This document shows positions 36,001-44,874 of a DNA stretch of 54,406 bases, one piece after another. The stretch is from positions 1-54,406 of the forward strand of contig JBAYTD010000003.1 of assembly GCA_041675805.1 (NCBI GenBank), read 5' to 3'. The DNA is from JANNWF01 sp041675805 (GTDB lineage Bacteria; Pseudomonadota; Gammaproteobacteria; Xanthomonadales; Xanthomonadaceae). A program made the translations under genes and the position numbers. The stretch's first letter is position 1. Each line of letters begins with the position of its first letter. Below the pieces are notes generated by a model. That model had not been told where the DNA came from and ran no database searches. It saw only the letters and a list, made by a program, of their open reading frames with translations.

Positions 36001-37131
36001 ATGAGCGCGATTGCCGCCCGACGCCGGCGCGGGATCGACTTCTGGCCTGGCTTCGTCGATGCTCTGGCCTCGTTGCTGCTGGTGCTGGTGTTCGTGCTGC
36101 TGATCTTCTCCATCGGCCAGTACGTGCTGTCCGATGCCATCAGCGGCCGCGACAAGGCGCTGTCGCGTCTCAACGCCGAACTGGCCGCGCTGGCCGACAC
36201 GCTGTCGATGGAGCGCGAAGCCAAGGCGCAGGCGCAGGCGCGGATCGGCGAACTGGGCGCATCGCTGGCCCGCACCGAGGGCGCGCGCGACGGCCTGCAA
36301 CTGCGCCTGGACGACGCCAGCGCCTTACTCACGCAAACCCAGGCGCAGCTCGAAGGCAGCCGCGAGGAGGCCGCGCGGCTGGCTGCCGATATCAATGCGC
36401 TGGCCGAACTGAAGCGGCAACTGGAAGCGGAAATCGCCTCCCGGCTGGCCGAAATCGAGACCACCCGCGAGCAACTGGCGACGCAGACCGAGCTGTCGGC
36501 GAAGAGCGCGGCGCAGGTCGAACTGCTCAACCGGCAGATGGCGGCGCTGCGCAGCCAGCTCGACGAGATCAGCGCCGCGCTGGAACTGGCCAATGCCAAG
36601 GACCGCGCCAAGGACGCGCAGATCGAGGATCTCGGCAGGCAGCTCAACCTGGCATTGGCCGACAAGGTGAACCAGTTGGCGCGCTATCGCTCCGACTTCT
36701 TCGGCAAGCTCCGCGAGGCATTGGGCGAGCGCGACGACATCGTCGTGGTCGGCGACCGCTTCGTGGTGCCGGCGGCCTTGCTGTTCCCGTCCGGCTCGGA
36801 CGAGATCGGTGCCGAGGGCCTGCGCCAGATCGACCGCCTGGCGGCGACGCTGCGCGAGGTGACGGCACAGATTCCCGACGACATCGACTGGGTGCTGCGC
36901 ATCGACGGCCATACCGACCGCCTGCCGATCGGCACCGACCGTTTCCCCAGCAATTGGGAGCTGTCGAGCGCGCGCGCCATCGCCATCGTCAAGCGTCTGG
37001 CGGCCGCCGGCATCCCGCCGCAACGGCTGGCGGCCAATGGTTTCGGCGAGTTCCATCCGCTCGATCGGGGCAGTGACGAGGCCGCGCTGGCGCGCAATCG
37101 GCGTATCGAAATCCAGTTGACCAACCGCTGA
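36001..37131 (+). CDS. MotB/OmpA-like peptidoglycan-binding partner
   Basis: A 376-residue protein. A single N-terminal membrane helix (residues 12-40) contains D20 in FWPGFVDALASLLLVLVF, positioned like the ion-carrying aspartate of MotB. A long coiled coil spans about residues 45-225. The C terminus is an OmpA-type domain (about 245-376) with IDGHTDRLPIG, NWELSSARAIAIV and ARNRRIEIQL, which binds peptidoglycan. It is translated together with the MotA-like gene just upstream. The extended coiled coil is longer than in flagellar MotB. Confidence 0.88.
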   Translation: MSAIAARRRRGIDFWPGFVDALASLLLVLVFVLLIFSIGQYVLSDAISGRDKALSRLNAELAALADTLSMEREAKAQAQARIGELGASLARTEGARDGLQLRLDDASALLTQTQAQLEGSREEAARLAADINALAELKRQLEAEIASRLAEIETTREQLATQTELSAKSAAQVELLNRQMAALRSQLDEISAALELANAKDRAKDAQIEDLGRQLNLALADKVNQLARYRSDFFGKLREALGERDDIVVVGDRFVVPAALLFPSGSDEIGAEGLRQIDRLAATLREVTAQIPDDIDWVLRIDGHTDRLPIGTDRFPSNWELSSARAIAIVKRLAAAGIPPQRLAANGFGEFHPLDRGSDEAALARNRRIEIQLTNR

Positions 37132-37191
37132 TGGACGGCATCGACAGGGCAGGAGCAGGAAGGTGAAGCGCAGGCGCAAGGAGGCAAGGAC

Positions 37192-37515
37192 ATGACCACC
37201 CTGACGATGCTGCTGTTTCTTGCCGGTGCCTTCGTCGCCGGGCTGAACTTCCATTTCAGCGCGCTGTGCACGCTCACCTTCCGACTGCGCGAAGGCCACT
37301 GGCCGCCGGTGGTGCCGGTCGGCATTCCGGCGCTCGGCACCGCGCTGCTGCTGGGCGCGATCCTGCTCGCCGGTGCCGGCAGCGGCATCACCCTGGTCGC
37401 CGGCCTCCTGGCCCTGGCCGATACCGGCGGGCCGCTGTTCGTGCTCGCCTTCGTCCGCTATCGCCGCCGACGCGCCCGCGCGCAGTTGCCGAAGCTGGAT
37501 TTCCGCCTGCCCTGA
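37192..37515 (+). CDS. Small membrane protein of unknown function
   Basis: A 107-residue protein with three hydrophobic segments (residues 3-25, 38-62, 66-88) and a basic end (RYRRRRARAQ). The ATG at 37192 follows a very good ribosome binding site, AAGGAGG at 37178-37184. I do not recognise the family. It lies 60 bp after the MotB-like gene on the same strand and may be co-transcribed; whether it belongs to that complex is unknown. Confidence 0.75.
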   Translation: MTTLTMLLFLAGAFVAGLNFHFSALCTLTFRLREGHWPPVVPVGIPALGTALLLGAILLAGAGSGITLVAGLLALADTGGPLFVLAFVRYRRRRARAQLPKLDFRLP

Positions 37516-37518
37516 GGC

Positions 37519-38352
37519 CTATTGCAGCGATGGCCGCAGGGTCGCCTCGGCGTCGCCGCCGGCGGCCACGGCATGGCGGGTGGCACGGATGCCATGGGCG
37601 GCCAGCACCGCCTGCATGCGCCGCGCCCGCCAGCGCAGTTCCTCGGCATCGGCGTCATCGTCCGGCGGCTCGGCGATGCCGACCTGGCCCTGTCGATACA
37701 GCGCCAGCGGCTCGCCCGCCTCGCGCAGCCATTCCTCGCCGTCCGGTGCCAGCAGGGCGGCTTCGATCAGCCGCCAGCAGCCCTCCATGCCGGCGTGCTG
37801 GTACTGCATCGCCGTCATCGCGCACAGATCGTGCAGGCTCATCCAGCGCGCATGCTCCAGGCGCAGGCCGAAGGCGTCCTGGCATTGCAGGGCGAGTTCC
37901 GCCGAGGCCATGCCCTGGTCGAGCAGGCGCTCCTCCATGTGCCGACTGACTGCCGCGATGGCCGCCGCCTCGCCGCCGAGGGAGAACGGCAGCAGGCGCA
38001 GCGCAGCGCCGGCCAGCGCCGGATCCGGTTGCAGCGCCGGTGCCGCCATGCGGCCTTCGTGGCCACCGAACACGATCAGCCGCCCGCCACGCCGACCCGG
38101 CGCGGCCGTGGTCAGCTCGCCCAGCGCCGCATGCACCGGCCAACCCGGCCGCAGCAGCTCGGCCGGATCGAAACCGGCGGCGGCGATGCCGGCGTCGAGC
38201 GCTTCCACGCCCGGCAGCAACCGGCGCAGATCGTCGCCAAGCGCGGCAGACAGCGCCTGCGCCGCGTCGCGCTCCAGTACCACGCGGCCGGCGTCGCCGT
38301 CGACGGACAGTTCGAGGGCGAGAACGCCGAAGCTGTGGATGGGTTGGGTCAT
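37519..38352 (-). CDS. Hypothetical protein, soluble
   Basis: A 277-residue protein with no signal peptide or membrane segment, convergent with the small membrane protein (3-bp gap). It has an N-terminal beta-rich part (FGVLALELSVDGDAGRVVL) and a helical C-terminal half (LQCQDAFGLRLEHARWMSL). No family is recognised. The codon pattern is like that of the neighbours, and the opposite frame gives only low-complexity sequence, so it is probably real. The start at 38352 has no strong ribosome binding site. Confidence 0.65.
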   Translation of the reverse strand: MTQPIHSFGVLALELSVDGDAGRVVLERDAAQALSAALGDDLRRLLPGVEALDAGIAAAGFDPAELLRPGWPVHAALGELTTAAPGRRGGRLIVFGGHEGRMAAPALQPDPALAGAALRLLPFSLGGEAAAIAAVSRHMEERLLDQGMASAELALQCQDAFGLRLEHARWMSLHDLCAMTAMQYQHAGMEGCWRLIEAALLAPDGEEWLREAGEPLALYRQGQVGIAEPPDDDADAEELRWRARRMQAVLAAHGIRATRHAVAAGGDAEATLRPSLQ

Positions 38353-38572
38353 GGTGGGCAGGGCGGGTCGCGGGATGGGTCGCCGCGCCAGGGCGAAGGC
38401 CGGGCGATCCGGTTATCCTTGCGCGCCGGTGCCGTCGGCAAGGCGCAAAGGCCGGCGTGGGCGGCATTGCCGACGCGGTTCGCGCAGACCGGCGGGTTTG
38501 GCTTGCCGGAAGTGTAGCCGAGTTGCCGCTGACCGGGTTCGGCGTGCGTGGCCTGCAAGGAGAAGCGTTGCG

Positions 38573-38908
38573 ATGAGGACGGATGCCCCCGACGGGTTGC
38601 GCCGGCAGGCCGATGCGCTGGCCGCCGATCTGCGTTTCCGGCAGGCGGTGGTGCGCTGCATGGACGGAGCCGGCGCGCGCATCGGACAGGCAGAAAACCT
38701 GCCGTTCGCCGGCGGACGGCTCGGTGCCGGCGAAGGCATCCGCATTGAACGGCCAGATGCGGCCGAGCCCTATAAGGCCGCGCACATGCTGCACTCCGGC
38801 TGGCGTCTTCGAACTTCGCCCGCCGGTCGCAGCGCGCCGCAGCGTATCGAAGTGATGGCACACACGGCACATGCCAGCGCGCTGCTGTGTCACGGGTGGT
38901 TGCCGTGA
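38573..38908 (+). CDS. Small hypothetical protein (uncertain)
   Basis: A possible 111-residue protein starting at ATG 38573 with AAGGAG at 38557-38562, 10 bp upstream. The first 60 residues are plausible coding sequence (LRRQADALAADLRFRQAVV). The last third (AAHMLHSGWRLRTSP, then IEVMAHTAHASALLCHGW) could instead be translated intergenic repeat DNA. I do not recognise it. It lies 70 bp before the acyltransferase-like gene on the same strand. The 220 bp before it (38353-38572) show nothing else. Confidence 0.35.
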   Translation: MRTDAPDGLRRQADALAADLRFRQAVVRCMDGAGARIGQAENLPFAGGRLGAGEGIRIERPDAAEPYKAAHMLHSGWRLRTSPAGRSAPQRIEVMAHTAHASALLCHGWLP

Positions 38909-38978
38909 GCGGATTGCCTGCGGCATGGGTCGACTTCCCGATGGCCCTTGCTTGAGCACTGCCCGGTCTTTCCGCCCG

Positions 38979-39887
38979 ATGTCTGTTCTGCATGCCCTGC
39001 GACTTGAGCTGCGCGGTTTTCTGGAATATGTCCTCCTGCCCGGGTTGGCGGTCTTCATGCCCTGGCCGCTGGCGTACCGGCTGCTGAAGCAGTTGGCGCG
39101 TTACCCCGGACTGTACGAGGAGGAGTGGCGGCCAGCGCTGGCGCAGGCGCTGTCGATGGGACTGGTGGAGATCGACGACCCGGATGGCTGGGCCTGGCGT
39201 TACCGTGCTTGCCGTTTGGTCGACCATGCCGATTTCTGGCTCTCGCGCACACGTCGCGCACGCCGTTGGCTGCCTCGACATTCGGATCGGCGCGGTGACT
39301 GGCCGGCGCTGGAAACGCCGGCGGTCGGCGCGTTCTTTCATTGGTGCGCGGGGATGTGGGGCGTTCGCGCGCTGCTCGACGCCGGCCATCATTCTTCGGT
39401 GCTGGCCGGGCGCTTCAGCAAGCGCTCGATGGGTGGCGCACGGCTGGGATACTGGTACGGTCATTTGCGCCTCAACGAGTTGTCCCGCGCCTCCGGCGGG
39501 CCGCTGATCTACGCACCGGGCACGGTCAAGCAGAGTCTCGATGCGCTGACCGCCGGGCGCTGGGTGATCGGCACGCCGGACGTGCCGCCGACGGAGACGC
39601 GCTTCTCCATCCCGGTGCGCCTGTTCGGTCGAGACGGCCACATGCCGGAGGGCCTGCTGCTGATCGCGCGCCAGGCGCGGGTGCCGGTGGTGGTCTTCAC
39701 GATGGCGCTGGATTTCGACAGCGGGCGGCGCGAACTGCGCATCGAAGGCCCCTTCGACCCCGACGACCCCGACCTGATGCAGCGCATCGCCGATACCTGG
39801 CAGGCGCTGATCCGTGAAAAATCCTGGGCCTTCACCCTGTGGCCAGCGATGCCGGCCTACTTCGCCGCAAGCAACGAACAGGAATGA
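38979..39887 (+). CDS. LPLAT-superfamily acyltransferase-like protein with altered catalytic motif
   Basis: A 302-residue protein starting at ATG 38979 (MSVLHALRLELRGFLEYV). Its length, the N-terminal segment (LPGLAVFMPWPLAYRLLKQLARYPG) and the layout resemble LpxL/HtrB-type lipid acyltransferases. GGPLIYAPGTVKQSLDALTAGRWVIGTPDVPP corresponds in outline to the later LPLAT motifs. Where LpxL has HX4D/E, this protein reads FFHWCAGMW, with methionine in the acidic position. It may therefore be an inactive or differently acting member. It stands alone before fadI. Confidence 0.7.
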   Translation: MSVLHALRLELRGFLEYVLLPGLAVFMPWPLAYRLLKQLARYPGLYEEEWRPALAQALSMGLVEIDDPDGWAWRYRACRLVDHADFWLSRTRRARRWLPRHSDRRGDWPALETPAVGAFFHWCAGMWGVRALLDAGHHSSVLAGRFSKRSMGGARLGYWYGHLRLNELSRASGGPLIYAPGTVKQSLDALTAGRWVIGTPDVPPTETRFSIPVRLFGRDGHMPEGLLLIARQARVPVVVFTMALDFDSGRRELRIEGPFDPDDPDLMQRIADTWQALIREKSWAFTLWPAMPAYFAASNEQE

Positions 39888-39940
39888 GCAGCGCAGCACC
39901 GAGCAGGATGTCCTGCTCCTGCATTCGCTTCTCGCTCCAC

Positions 39941-39961
39941 GCTCTTCGCTCTTCGCTCTTC
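39941..39961. repeat. Three perfect tandem copies of GCTCTTC
   Basis: Units at 39941, 39948 and 39955, followed by the variant GCTCTCC at 39962. It directly precedes the AATTCCC array, giving a two-part 7-bp periodic element of more than 60 bp. Confidence 0.85.
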
Positions 39962-39968
39962 GCTCTCC

Positions 39969-40012
39969 AATTCCCAATTCCCAATTCCCAATTCCCGATT
40001 CCCGGCTCTTCA
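39969..40012. repeat. Five-unit 7-bp array (AATTCCC x4, GATTCCC) plus GGCTCTTCA tail
   Basis: Units begin at 39969, 39976, 39983, 39990 and 39997. The array ends with the same 16 bases, GATTCCCGGCTCTTCA, as at 33811-33826, and lies 67 bp before fadI. Two copies of one array type with a fixed tail, 6 kb apart, show this is a repeat family and not chance. Confidence 0.9.
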
Positions 40013-40079
40013 TCCGAGTCACCGCTCTAGCCGCCTCGCGCTATGATCCGGTCTTCCGCCCCGAGTCGAGTCTTTCGCG

Positions 40080-41366
40080 ATGAAGCCTGCCCGTTCCGCC
40101 CGTCCCGTCGCCGTGCTCGGCGGCGCGCGCATCCCGTTCTGTCGCAACAACACGGCCTATGCCGATGTCGGCAATCTCGGCATGTCGATCCGCACGCTGG
40201 GCGCGCTGGTGGAGCGCTTCGGCCTGCATGGCGAGGTGTTGGGCGAGGTGGCGATGGGTGCGGTGCTCAAGCACTCCTCGGACTGGAACATCGGCCGCGA
40301 GGCGACGCTGTCGTCGGGGCTGTCGCCGCTGACGCCGGGCATCACCATGCAACGCGCCTGCGGCACCAGCCTCGACACCGTCATCGCAGTGGCCAACAAG
40401 ATCGCGCTGGGACAGATCGAGGCCGGCGTCGGCGGCGGCTCGGACACCACCTCGGACGTGCCCATCGCGGTCAACAAGCGGCTGCGCCGGCGTCTGCTCG
40501 ACCTCAACATGGCGAAGACCTTCGGCCAGCGGCTGAAGGCGTTCAAGGGCTTTTCATTCGGCGAGCTGAAGCCGGAGTTTCCCGACGTCGGCGAGCCGCG
40601 CACCGGCAAGAGCATGGGCGAGCATTGCGAGCAGATGGCCAAGGAGTGGGGCATCGAGCGCGCCGCCCAGGACGAGTTGGCCGCCACCTCGCACCAGCGC
40701 GCCGCCGCCGCCTTCGAGCGCGGCTTCTACGCTGACCTGGTGGCACCGTTCCGTGGCGTGGAGCGCGACAACATCCTGCGTCCGGACACCACGGTGGAGA
40801 AACTGGCCGCGCTCAAGCCGGCCTTCGACAAGCGCTCCGGCCAGGGCACGCTGACGGCGGGCAACTCGACGCCGCTGACCGACGGTGCCTCGGCCGCGCT
40901 GCTGGCCTCGGAGGACTGGGCCAGGGCGCATGGCCACGAGCCGCTGGCCTACCTGGTCGATGCGCAGGTGGCGGCGGTGGATTTCGTCCACGGCGAGGGC
41001 CTGCTGATGGCCCCGGCCTGGGCGGTGGCACAGATGCTGGCGCGCAATGGTCTGACTCTGCAGGACTTCGATTTCTACGAGATCCACGAAGCCTTCGCCG
41101 CCCAGGTGCTGTGTACGCTGAAGGCCTGGGAATCGGCCGATTTCTGCCGCGACAGGCTGGGCCTGGATGCGCCGCTGGGCAGCATCGACCGCGAGCGCCT
41201 CAACGTGGTCGGCTCCTCGCTGGCGCTGGGCCATCCGTTTGCCGCCACCGGCGCGCGGATCATCGCCACGGCGGCCAAGCTGCTGAAGGAAAAGGGCGGC
41301 GGCCGGGCGCTGATTTCCGTCTGCACGGCGGGCGGCATGGGGGTGACGGCGATCCTGGAACGCTGA
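40080..41366 (+). CDS. fadI: Acetyl-CoA C-acyltransferase (thiolase), FadI type
   Basis: A 428-residue thiolase, the length of FadI rather than FadA (~390). The catalytic residues are C94 (QRACGTSLD), H385 (LGHPFAATGAR) and C415 (SVCTAGGMG), with the HEAFAAQ motif also present. The internal segment around FGQRLKAFKGFSFGEL is typical of FadI. It cleaves 3-ketoacyl-CoA in beta-oxidation, and its acetyl-CoA product would feed the glyoxylate shunt encoded 6 kb upstream. No fadJ partner is adjacent. It is convergent with hemY. Confidence 0.93.
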   Translation: MKPARSARPVAVLGGARIPFCRNNTAYADVGNLGMSIRTLGALVERFGLHGEVLGEVAMGAVLKHSSDWNIGREATLSSGLSPLTPGITMQRACGTSLDTVIAVANKIALGQIEAGVGGGSDTTSDVPIAVNKRLRRRLLDLNMAKTFGQRLKAFKGFSFGELKPEFPDVGEPRTGKSMGEHCEQMAKEWGIERAAQDELAATSHQRAAAAFERGFYADLVAPFRGVERDNILRPDTTVEKLAALKPAFDKRSGQGTLTAGNSTPLTDGASAALLASEDWARAHGHEPLAYLVDAQVAAVDFVHGEGLLMAPAWAVAQMLARNGLTLQDFDFYEIHEAFAAQVLCTLKAWESADFCRDRLGLDAPLGSIDRERLNVVGSSLALGHPFAATGARIIATAAKLLKEKGGGRALISVCTAGGMGVTAILER

Positions 41367-41390
41367 GCGCGCGCGGCCGCCGCGCCGCGC

Positions 41391-42650
41391 TCAATCGTTG
41401 GCGGAGGGCAGCAGGGGCACGCCCATGCTGCTGCGCTGCTCGGCGATCACTTCCTGGGCGTCGGCGCGGGCGATCCGCCGCACCGGCTGGACCGACTCGC
41501 CGCGCGCGGCGCGCAGGGCATTGGCGTAGGCCTGGCGGGCGCGGGCGTCGTCGTCGCGGGCGACGTGGTACTGCGCGATGGCTTCCCAGGTTTCGGCGTC
41601 GCCGTTCAGCGCCAGCGCCTTCTGCAGGTGCGACTCGGCCTTGCCCCAGAGCTGCTCGCGCTGGCACAACCGGCCCAGGCTCAGGTGCAGGCCGGCGCTG
41701 TCCTCGTGCCCGGCCAGCCAACGTTCGGCGAGGCGGATCGCCGAGGGCCGGTCGGTGTGGATGACCAGGCCGAAGCGGCGCGCCAGGAGTTCCGACCAGT
41801 CCTTTTTCATCGCCTTGACGATGGCGTCGCTGGCGGCATCGGCGAGGCCGAGTTCGGCGGCGCGGGCGCTGTAGGCGTCGGTCAGGTCCGGGCGCAGCCG
41901 CTGGGCGCGAGCCAGGGAATTCCAGTGCGTGGCCAGTTCGGCTTCGTCGGCAGCGGCGCGCAGCGCGGGGGCGATGATCTCCGCCTCCAGATCGGCCATC
42001 GCCTCGCCTTCGCGGATGTGGCTGCGATGCAGGGCCGGCAGGTGCGTCATCGCATCCGCCGGACGGCCGGCGGCGAGCAGGGCGCGGGCCAGCAGTTCCA
42101 GCCCGCGCGGGCACAGTTCGCCGCGTCCGGCGGCGGCTTCCAGCAGGTTGGCGGCGCGCTCGGCCTGTCCGCTGGCCAACAGGTGCTCGGCCTCGACCAG
42201 CCGCGCCGGCAGTTCACCACCGGCCATGCTGGCCTCGGCGAGCAGGCTGGCGGCACGCGCGGGCTCGTCGCGGGCAAAGGCGGCGCGACCGGCGGCAAGC
42301 AGGGCAGGGATGCGCAGGGTGTTGTCGGAGGCGGCCTTGGCGAGCAGGCGGTCGGCCTGCTTCCAGCGGCCTTCCTCCAGCGCCAGCAGGCCGCCGGCCA
42401 GTCTTTCGCGGGCGACGCGGCGGCGCTGGCGGCGCCAGACATCGAATGGCGTGCGCAACAGCCACAGCAGCAGGCGCAGCGCCAGCCAGGCAAGGATCAG
42501 GGCGATCACCGCGACCACCACCGTGGTCTCCACGCTCCAGCCACGGATGGCGACCAGCACATAGCCGGGATCGGCGGCCAGCAGATGCCAGAGCCAGGCA
42601 CCGATGGCGGCCAGCGCCAGCAGGATCAGCAGTTGGCGGAACAGGCTCAC
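41391..42650 (-). CDS. hemY: HemY, heme-biosynthesis-associated TPR membrane protein
   Basis: A 419-residue protein with two N-terminal membrane helices (residues 5-25 and 40-67) and the HemY_N pattern (DPGYVLVAIRGWSVETTVVVAV). TPR-like helical repeats follow (SLGRLCQREQLWGKAESHL). It is the last gene of hemD-hemX-hemY, with its start overlapping the hemX stop by ATGA. Its role in heme synthesis is not well defined in any organism; it is unrelated to the Gram-positive coproporphyrinogen oxidase of the same name. Confidence 0.93.
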   Translation of the reverse strand: MSLFRQLLILLALAAIGAWLWHLLAADPGYVLVAIRGWSVETTVVVAVIALILAWLALRLLLWLLRTPFDVWRRQRRRVARERLAGGLLALEEGRWKQADRLLAKAASDNTLRIPALLAAGRAAFARDEPARAASLLAEASMAGGELPARLVEAEHLLASGQAERAANLLEAAAGRGELCPRGLELLARALLAAGRPADAMTHLPALHRSHIREGEAMADLEAEIIAPALRAAADEAELATHWNSLARAQRLRPDLTDAYSARAAELGLADAASDAIVKAMKKDWSELLARRFGLVIHTDRPSAIRLAERWLAGHEDSAGLHLSLGRLCQREQLWGKAESHLQKALALNGDAETWEAIAQYHVARDDDARARQAYANALRAARGESVQPVRRIARADAQEVIAEQRSSMGVPLLPSAND

Positions 42651-43909
42651 TCGACGTCGATCCGGTCAGCGTCTTGCGCCGATTCGTCGGCGGGGACTTC
42701 GATGGCTTGGTCGATGTCGATGGCCTCGATGTCGAGCGGCTCGGCCGCGTCGTCGATGGCGGATGCGCCGTCCGCCGGGCCTGGCTTGGTGCCGGGCGTC
42801 GCTTCGATGGTGGTCGGCGTTGACGCGCCGACCGGGCTGATCGGCGTCGCCGCGCGCTGGGCGCTAAGCCGCCGGGTGGCGCGCAGGCCGCGCAGTTCGC
42901 GCAGGGTTGCGCCCAGCGTCGGCAGCGAAGGCGGGCTGATCTCGGCCAGTGCGTCGAGGCGGTCGAGGAAGGCGCGCACGCGGGCGTCCTCGCCATCGAA
43001 CAACGACGCGGCCAGTTCGCGCGCGGCACGCATGCCCTGCGCCCAGCCTTGCGTGTCGCCGTCCTCGAAGGCGGCCAGCGCCAGCCTCCCCTGCAGGCCC
43101 AGCGCCGACAGCCGCGCCGAACGCGCCATCGGCGACAGCGGCGCGTCGGCGCTGTCCAGACGGCGCACGGTGACCACCTGGTCGAGCAGTTGCGCCAGCC
43201 GCGAGCGCTCGGCCTTGGTATCGCGACGCTCATCGGACGATGGCAGGCCGGCGGCGATGGTGGGCAGCGCGGCCAGTTCGGCGCGCAGCGCGGGACGCGG
43301 ATCGGCCGGCAGGGCGCGCAGCATGGCGACTTCCTGCGCCAAGGTCTGGCGCAGCGTGGCGTAGATCGGCTCCTGCAGGCCGCCGATGGCGGCGTCGGCG
43401 AGGGTGAAGGCGCGGATCGCCGCCTCGACGTCGCCGAACAGGTGCAGACGCTCCTCGCCGGTCAGCAGCAGGAATTCGGCCTCGTCCAGCAGCATCGCCT
43501 GCGCGCCTTCCTGGCGGGTCTGCGCCAGCCGCGCCAGTGCGTCTTCGAGCAGGGCGGCGCGCTCGCCGAGGCCGAGCACTTCCTCGCGCAACACGCGCTG
43601 GCCGGAACCGGTGTCGGTCAGCCGGCTGTCGAGGGCGCGCTGGCGCTCGCGCAGCGTCGACAGCTCGCTGCCGAGGCCGTCGATGCTGCGTTGCAGCGTT
43701 TCGATCTCGTGTTGCCAGGCGTCGCGTCCCTGCTCGGCCTGCTGCAGCCGCTGCCAGGCGTCCCAGGCCCACCAGCCGCCGCCGGCGATGATCAGCAGCA
43801 GCGCCAGCCACGGCCACAGCCGACGGCGACGCGGGGCGGCGGCGGGATCGGCAACGGCGGGATCGGCGGGGAGGGAAACCGCTTCGGGATCGGAGGAACG
43901 ATCGGTCAC
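42647..43909 (-). CDS. hemX: HemX-like uroporphyrinogen-III C-methyltransferase-annotated membrane protein
   Basis: A 420-residue protein with a single membrane helix at about residues 30-48 (LWPWLALLLIIAGGGWWAWD) and a coiled coil next (residues 50-115). The helical HemX domain contains AMLLDEAEFLLLTGEERLHLFGD, the family hallmark. The acidic C-terminal tail (about residue 370 on) is low-complexity. Despite database labels, this family lacks methyltransferase motifs. It lies between hemD and hemY. Confidence 0.93.
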   Translation of the reverse strand: MTDRSSDPEAVSLPADPAVADPAAAPRRRRLWPWLALLLIIAGGGWWAWDAWQRLQQAEQGRDAWQHEIETLQRSIDGLGSELSTLRERQRALDSRLTDTGSGQRVLREEVLGLGERAALLEDALARLAQTRQEGAQAMLLDEAEFLLLTGEERLHLFGDVEAAIRAFTLADAAIGGLQEPIYATLRQTLAQEVAMLRALPADPRPALRAELAALPTIAAGLPSSDERRDTKAERSRLAQLLDQVVTVRRLDSADAPLSPMARSARLSALGLQGRLALAAFEDGDTQGWAQGMRAARELAASLFDGEDARVRAFLDRLDALAEISPPSLPTLGATLRELRGLRATRRLSAQRAATPISPVGASTPTTIEATPGTKPGPADGASAIDDAAEPLDIEAIDIDQAIEVPADESAQDADRIDVE

Positions 43910-43945
43910 TGGCTGGCAGGCGCTTGTCGGGAGGGCGTGATGATG

Positions 43946-44752
43946 CTACCGGAAGGGCGCTGACTTGGGAAAAGACGGCTGCCGCAGGGCGGCACGCAGG
44001 GCGGCGATCTGGTCGGCCGGCAAGGTGGACGCGGCAGCGATGCGGCGGGTGAAGCCGAGCTGCGTCGCCAGCGCATCCAGGCGCGGACTGGCGCTGATCG
44101 CCCAGGCGGTGCGCAGGCGCGCCGACTCCTCGGCATCCAGTTGCGCCAGCAGATGTTGCAGCGCCTCGCCGCTGCTCAGCAGCAGGGCCGCCGGCTGCCG
44201 CAACTGGCGCAGCCCATGGCGGGCGCGCGCCGACAGCGCCGCCGGCAACCGCCGATAGACTTCCGCCACCCGCACCTGCGCGCCGCGTTGCGCCAGCGTC
44301 GCGGCCAGCACGCCGCGGCCGCCCGGCGCGGTGACCAGACCGACCTGCGCCGGCGGCGGATGCAGCGGCGGCAGCGCCAGCACGTCCTCGCTGCGCATGC
44401 CGCTGGCGGGAGTCCGTACCTCGGCGACACCGGCGCGGCGCAGGGCGTTGGCTGTTCCGCTGCCCAGCGCCAGGGCGGTGCCGGAAAACCCGCGCAGATC
44501 CCGCAAGCCGGCGGCGAAGCGTACCGCCGCCGGGCTGGTGAACAGGCAGACCGGGCAGTCCAGTGCCCTCTGCAACGCTGCCCGCGCCGCGTCGCCATCC
44601 TCGGCCGGCAGCAGGCGCAGCGCCGGCAGCGACAGGAACGCCGCGCCGTGCCGACGCGCCGTGCGGCGCAACGGTGCCTGCTGATCGGCCGCGCGCAGAC
44701 CGATCAGGGTCCAGTCGCGGAGGTCGTCGGAGGGCGATGCGGAATGATTCAT
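43946..44752 (-). CDS. hemD: Uroporphyrinogen-III synthase
   Basis: A 268-residue protein from the ATG at 44752. The fold is poorly conserved, but several features fit HemD: CLFTSPAAVRFAAGL, ALGSGTANALRRAGV, GLVTAPGGRGVLAATLAQRGAQV with VAEVYRR, and ALLLSSGEALQHLL. It follows the expected order, hemD-hemX-hemY. It closes hydroxymethylbilane, made by HemC, into uroporphyrinogen III. Only 36 bp separate it from hemX. Confidence 0.93.
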   Translation of the reverse strand: MNHSASPSDDLRDWTLIGLRAADQQAPLRRTARRHGAAFLSLPALRLLPAEDGDAARAALQRALDCPVCLFTSPAAVRFAAGLRDLRGFSGTALALGSGTANALRRAGVAEVRTPASGMRSEDVLALPPLHPPPAQVGLVTAPGGRGVLAATLAQRGAQVRVAEVYRRLPAALSARARHGLRQLRQPAALLLSSGEALQHLLAQLDAEESARLRTAWAISASPRLDALATQLGFTRRIAAASTLPADQIAALRAALRQPSFPKSAPFR

Positions 44753-44816
44753 GGCGACAGCATAGGGTGGATCGGTCGCGTCGTGGCCGGGGCTTCTTGA
44801 AAGCCATGCGGCGCGC

Positions 44817-44855
44817 AAAAAAAAACCGGCGCGCCACCCGAGGCGACGCGCCGGT
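44817..44855 (-). terminator. Strong Rho-independent terminator of the nitric oxide reductase gene
   Basis: ACCGGCGCG (44825-44833) and CGCGCCGGT (44847-44855) form a 9-bp stem. On the minus strand it is followed by nine T (complement of 44817-44825). It begins 19 bp after the norZ stop and separates it from hemD. Confidence 0.93.
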
Positions 44856-44874
44856 CGGTTCCCCATTCTTCCGA

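Noticed and set aside
34995..37131. MotA/MotB-like pair as a Zorya anti-phage system
   Set aside because: Zorya needs further genes such as zorC and zorD or zorE; the next genes are a 107-residue membrane protein and an unrelated convergent gene, so only an orphan pair can be claimed.
38820..38890. Minus-strand CRVCH, a heme c-binding motif
   Set aside because: The frame has no signal peptide or ribosome binding site and overlaps other features; a five-residue match is expected by chance.
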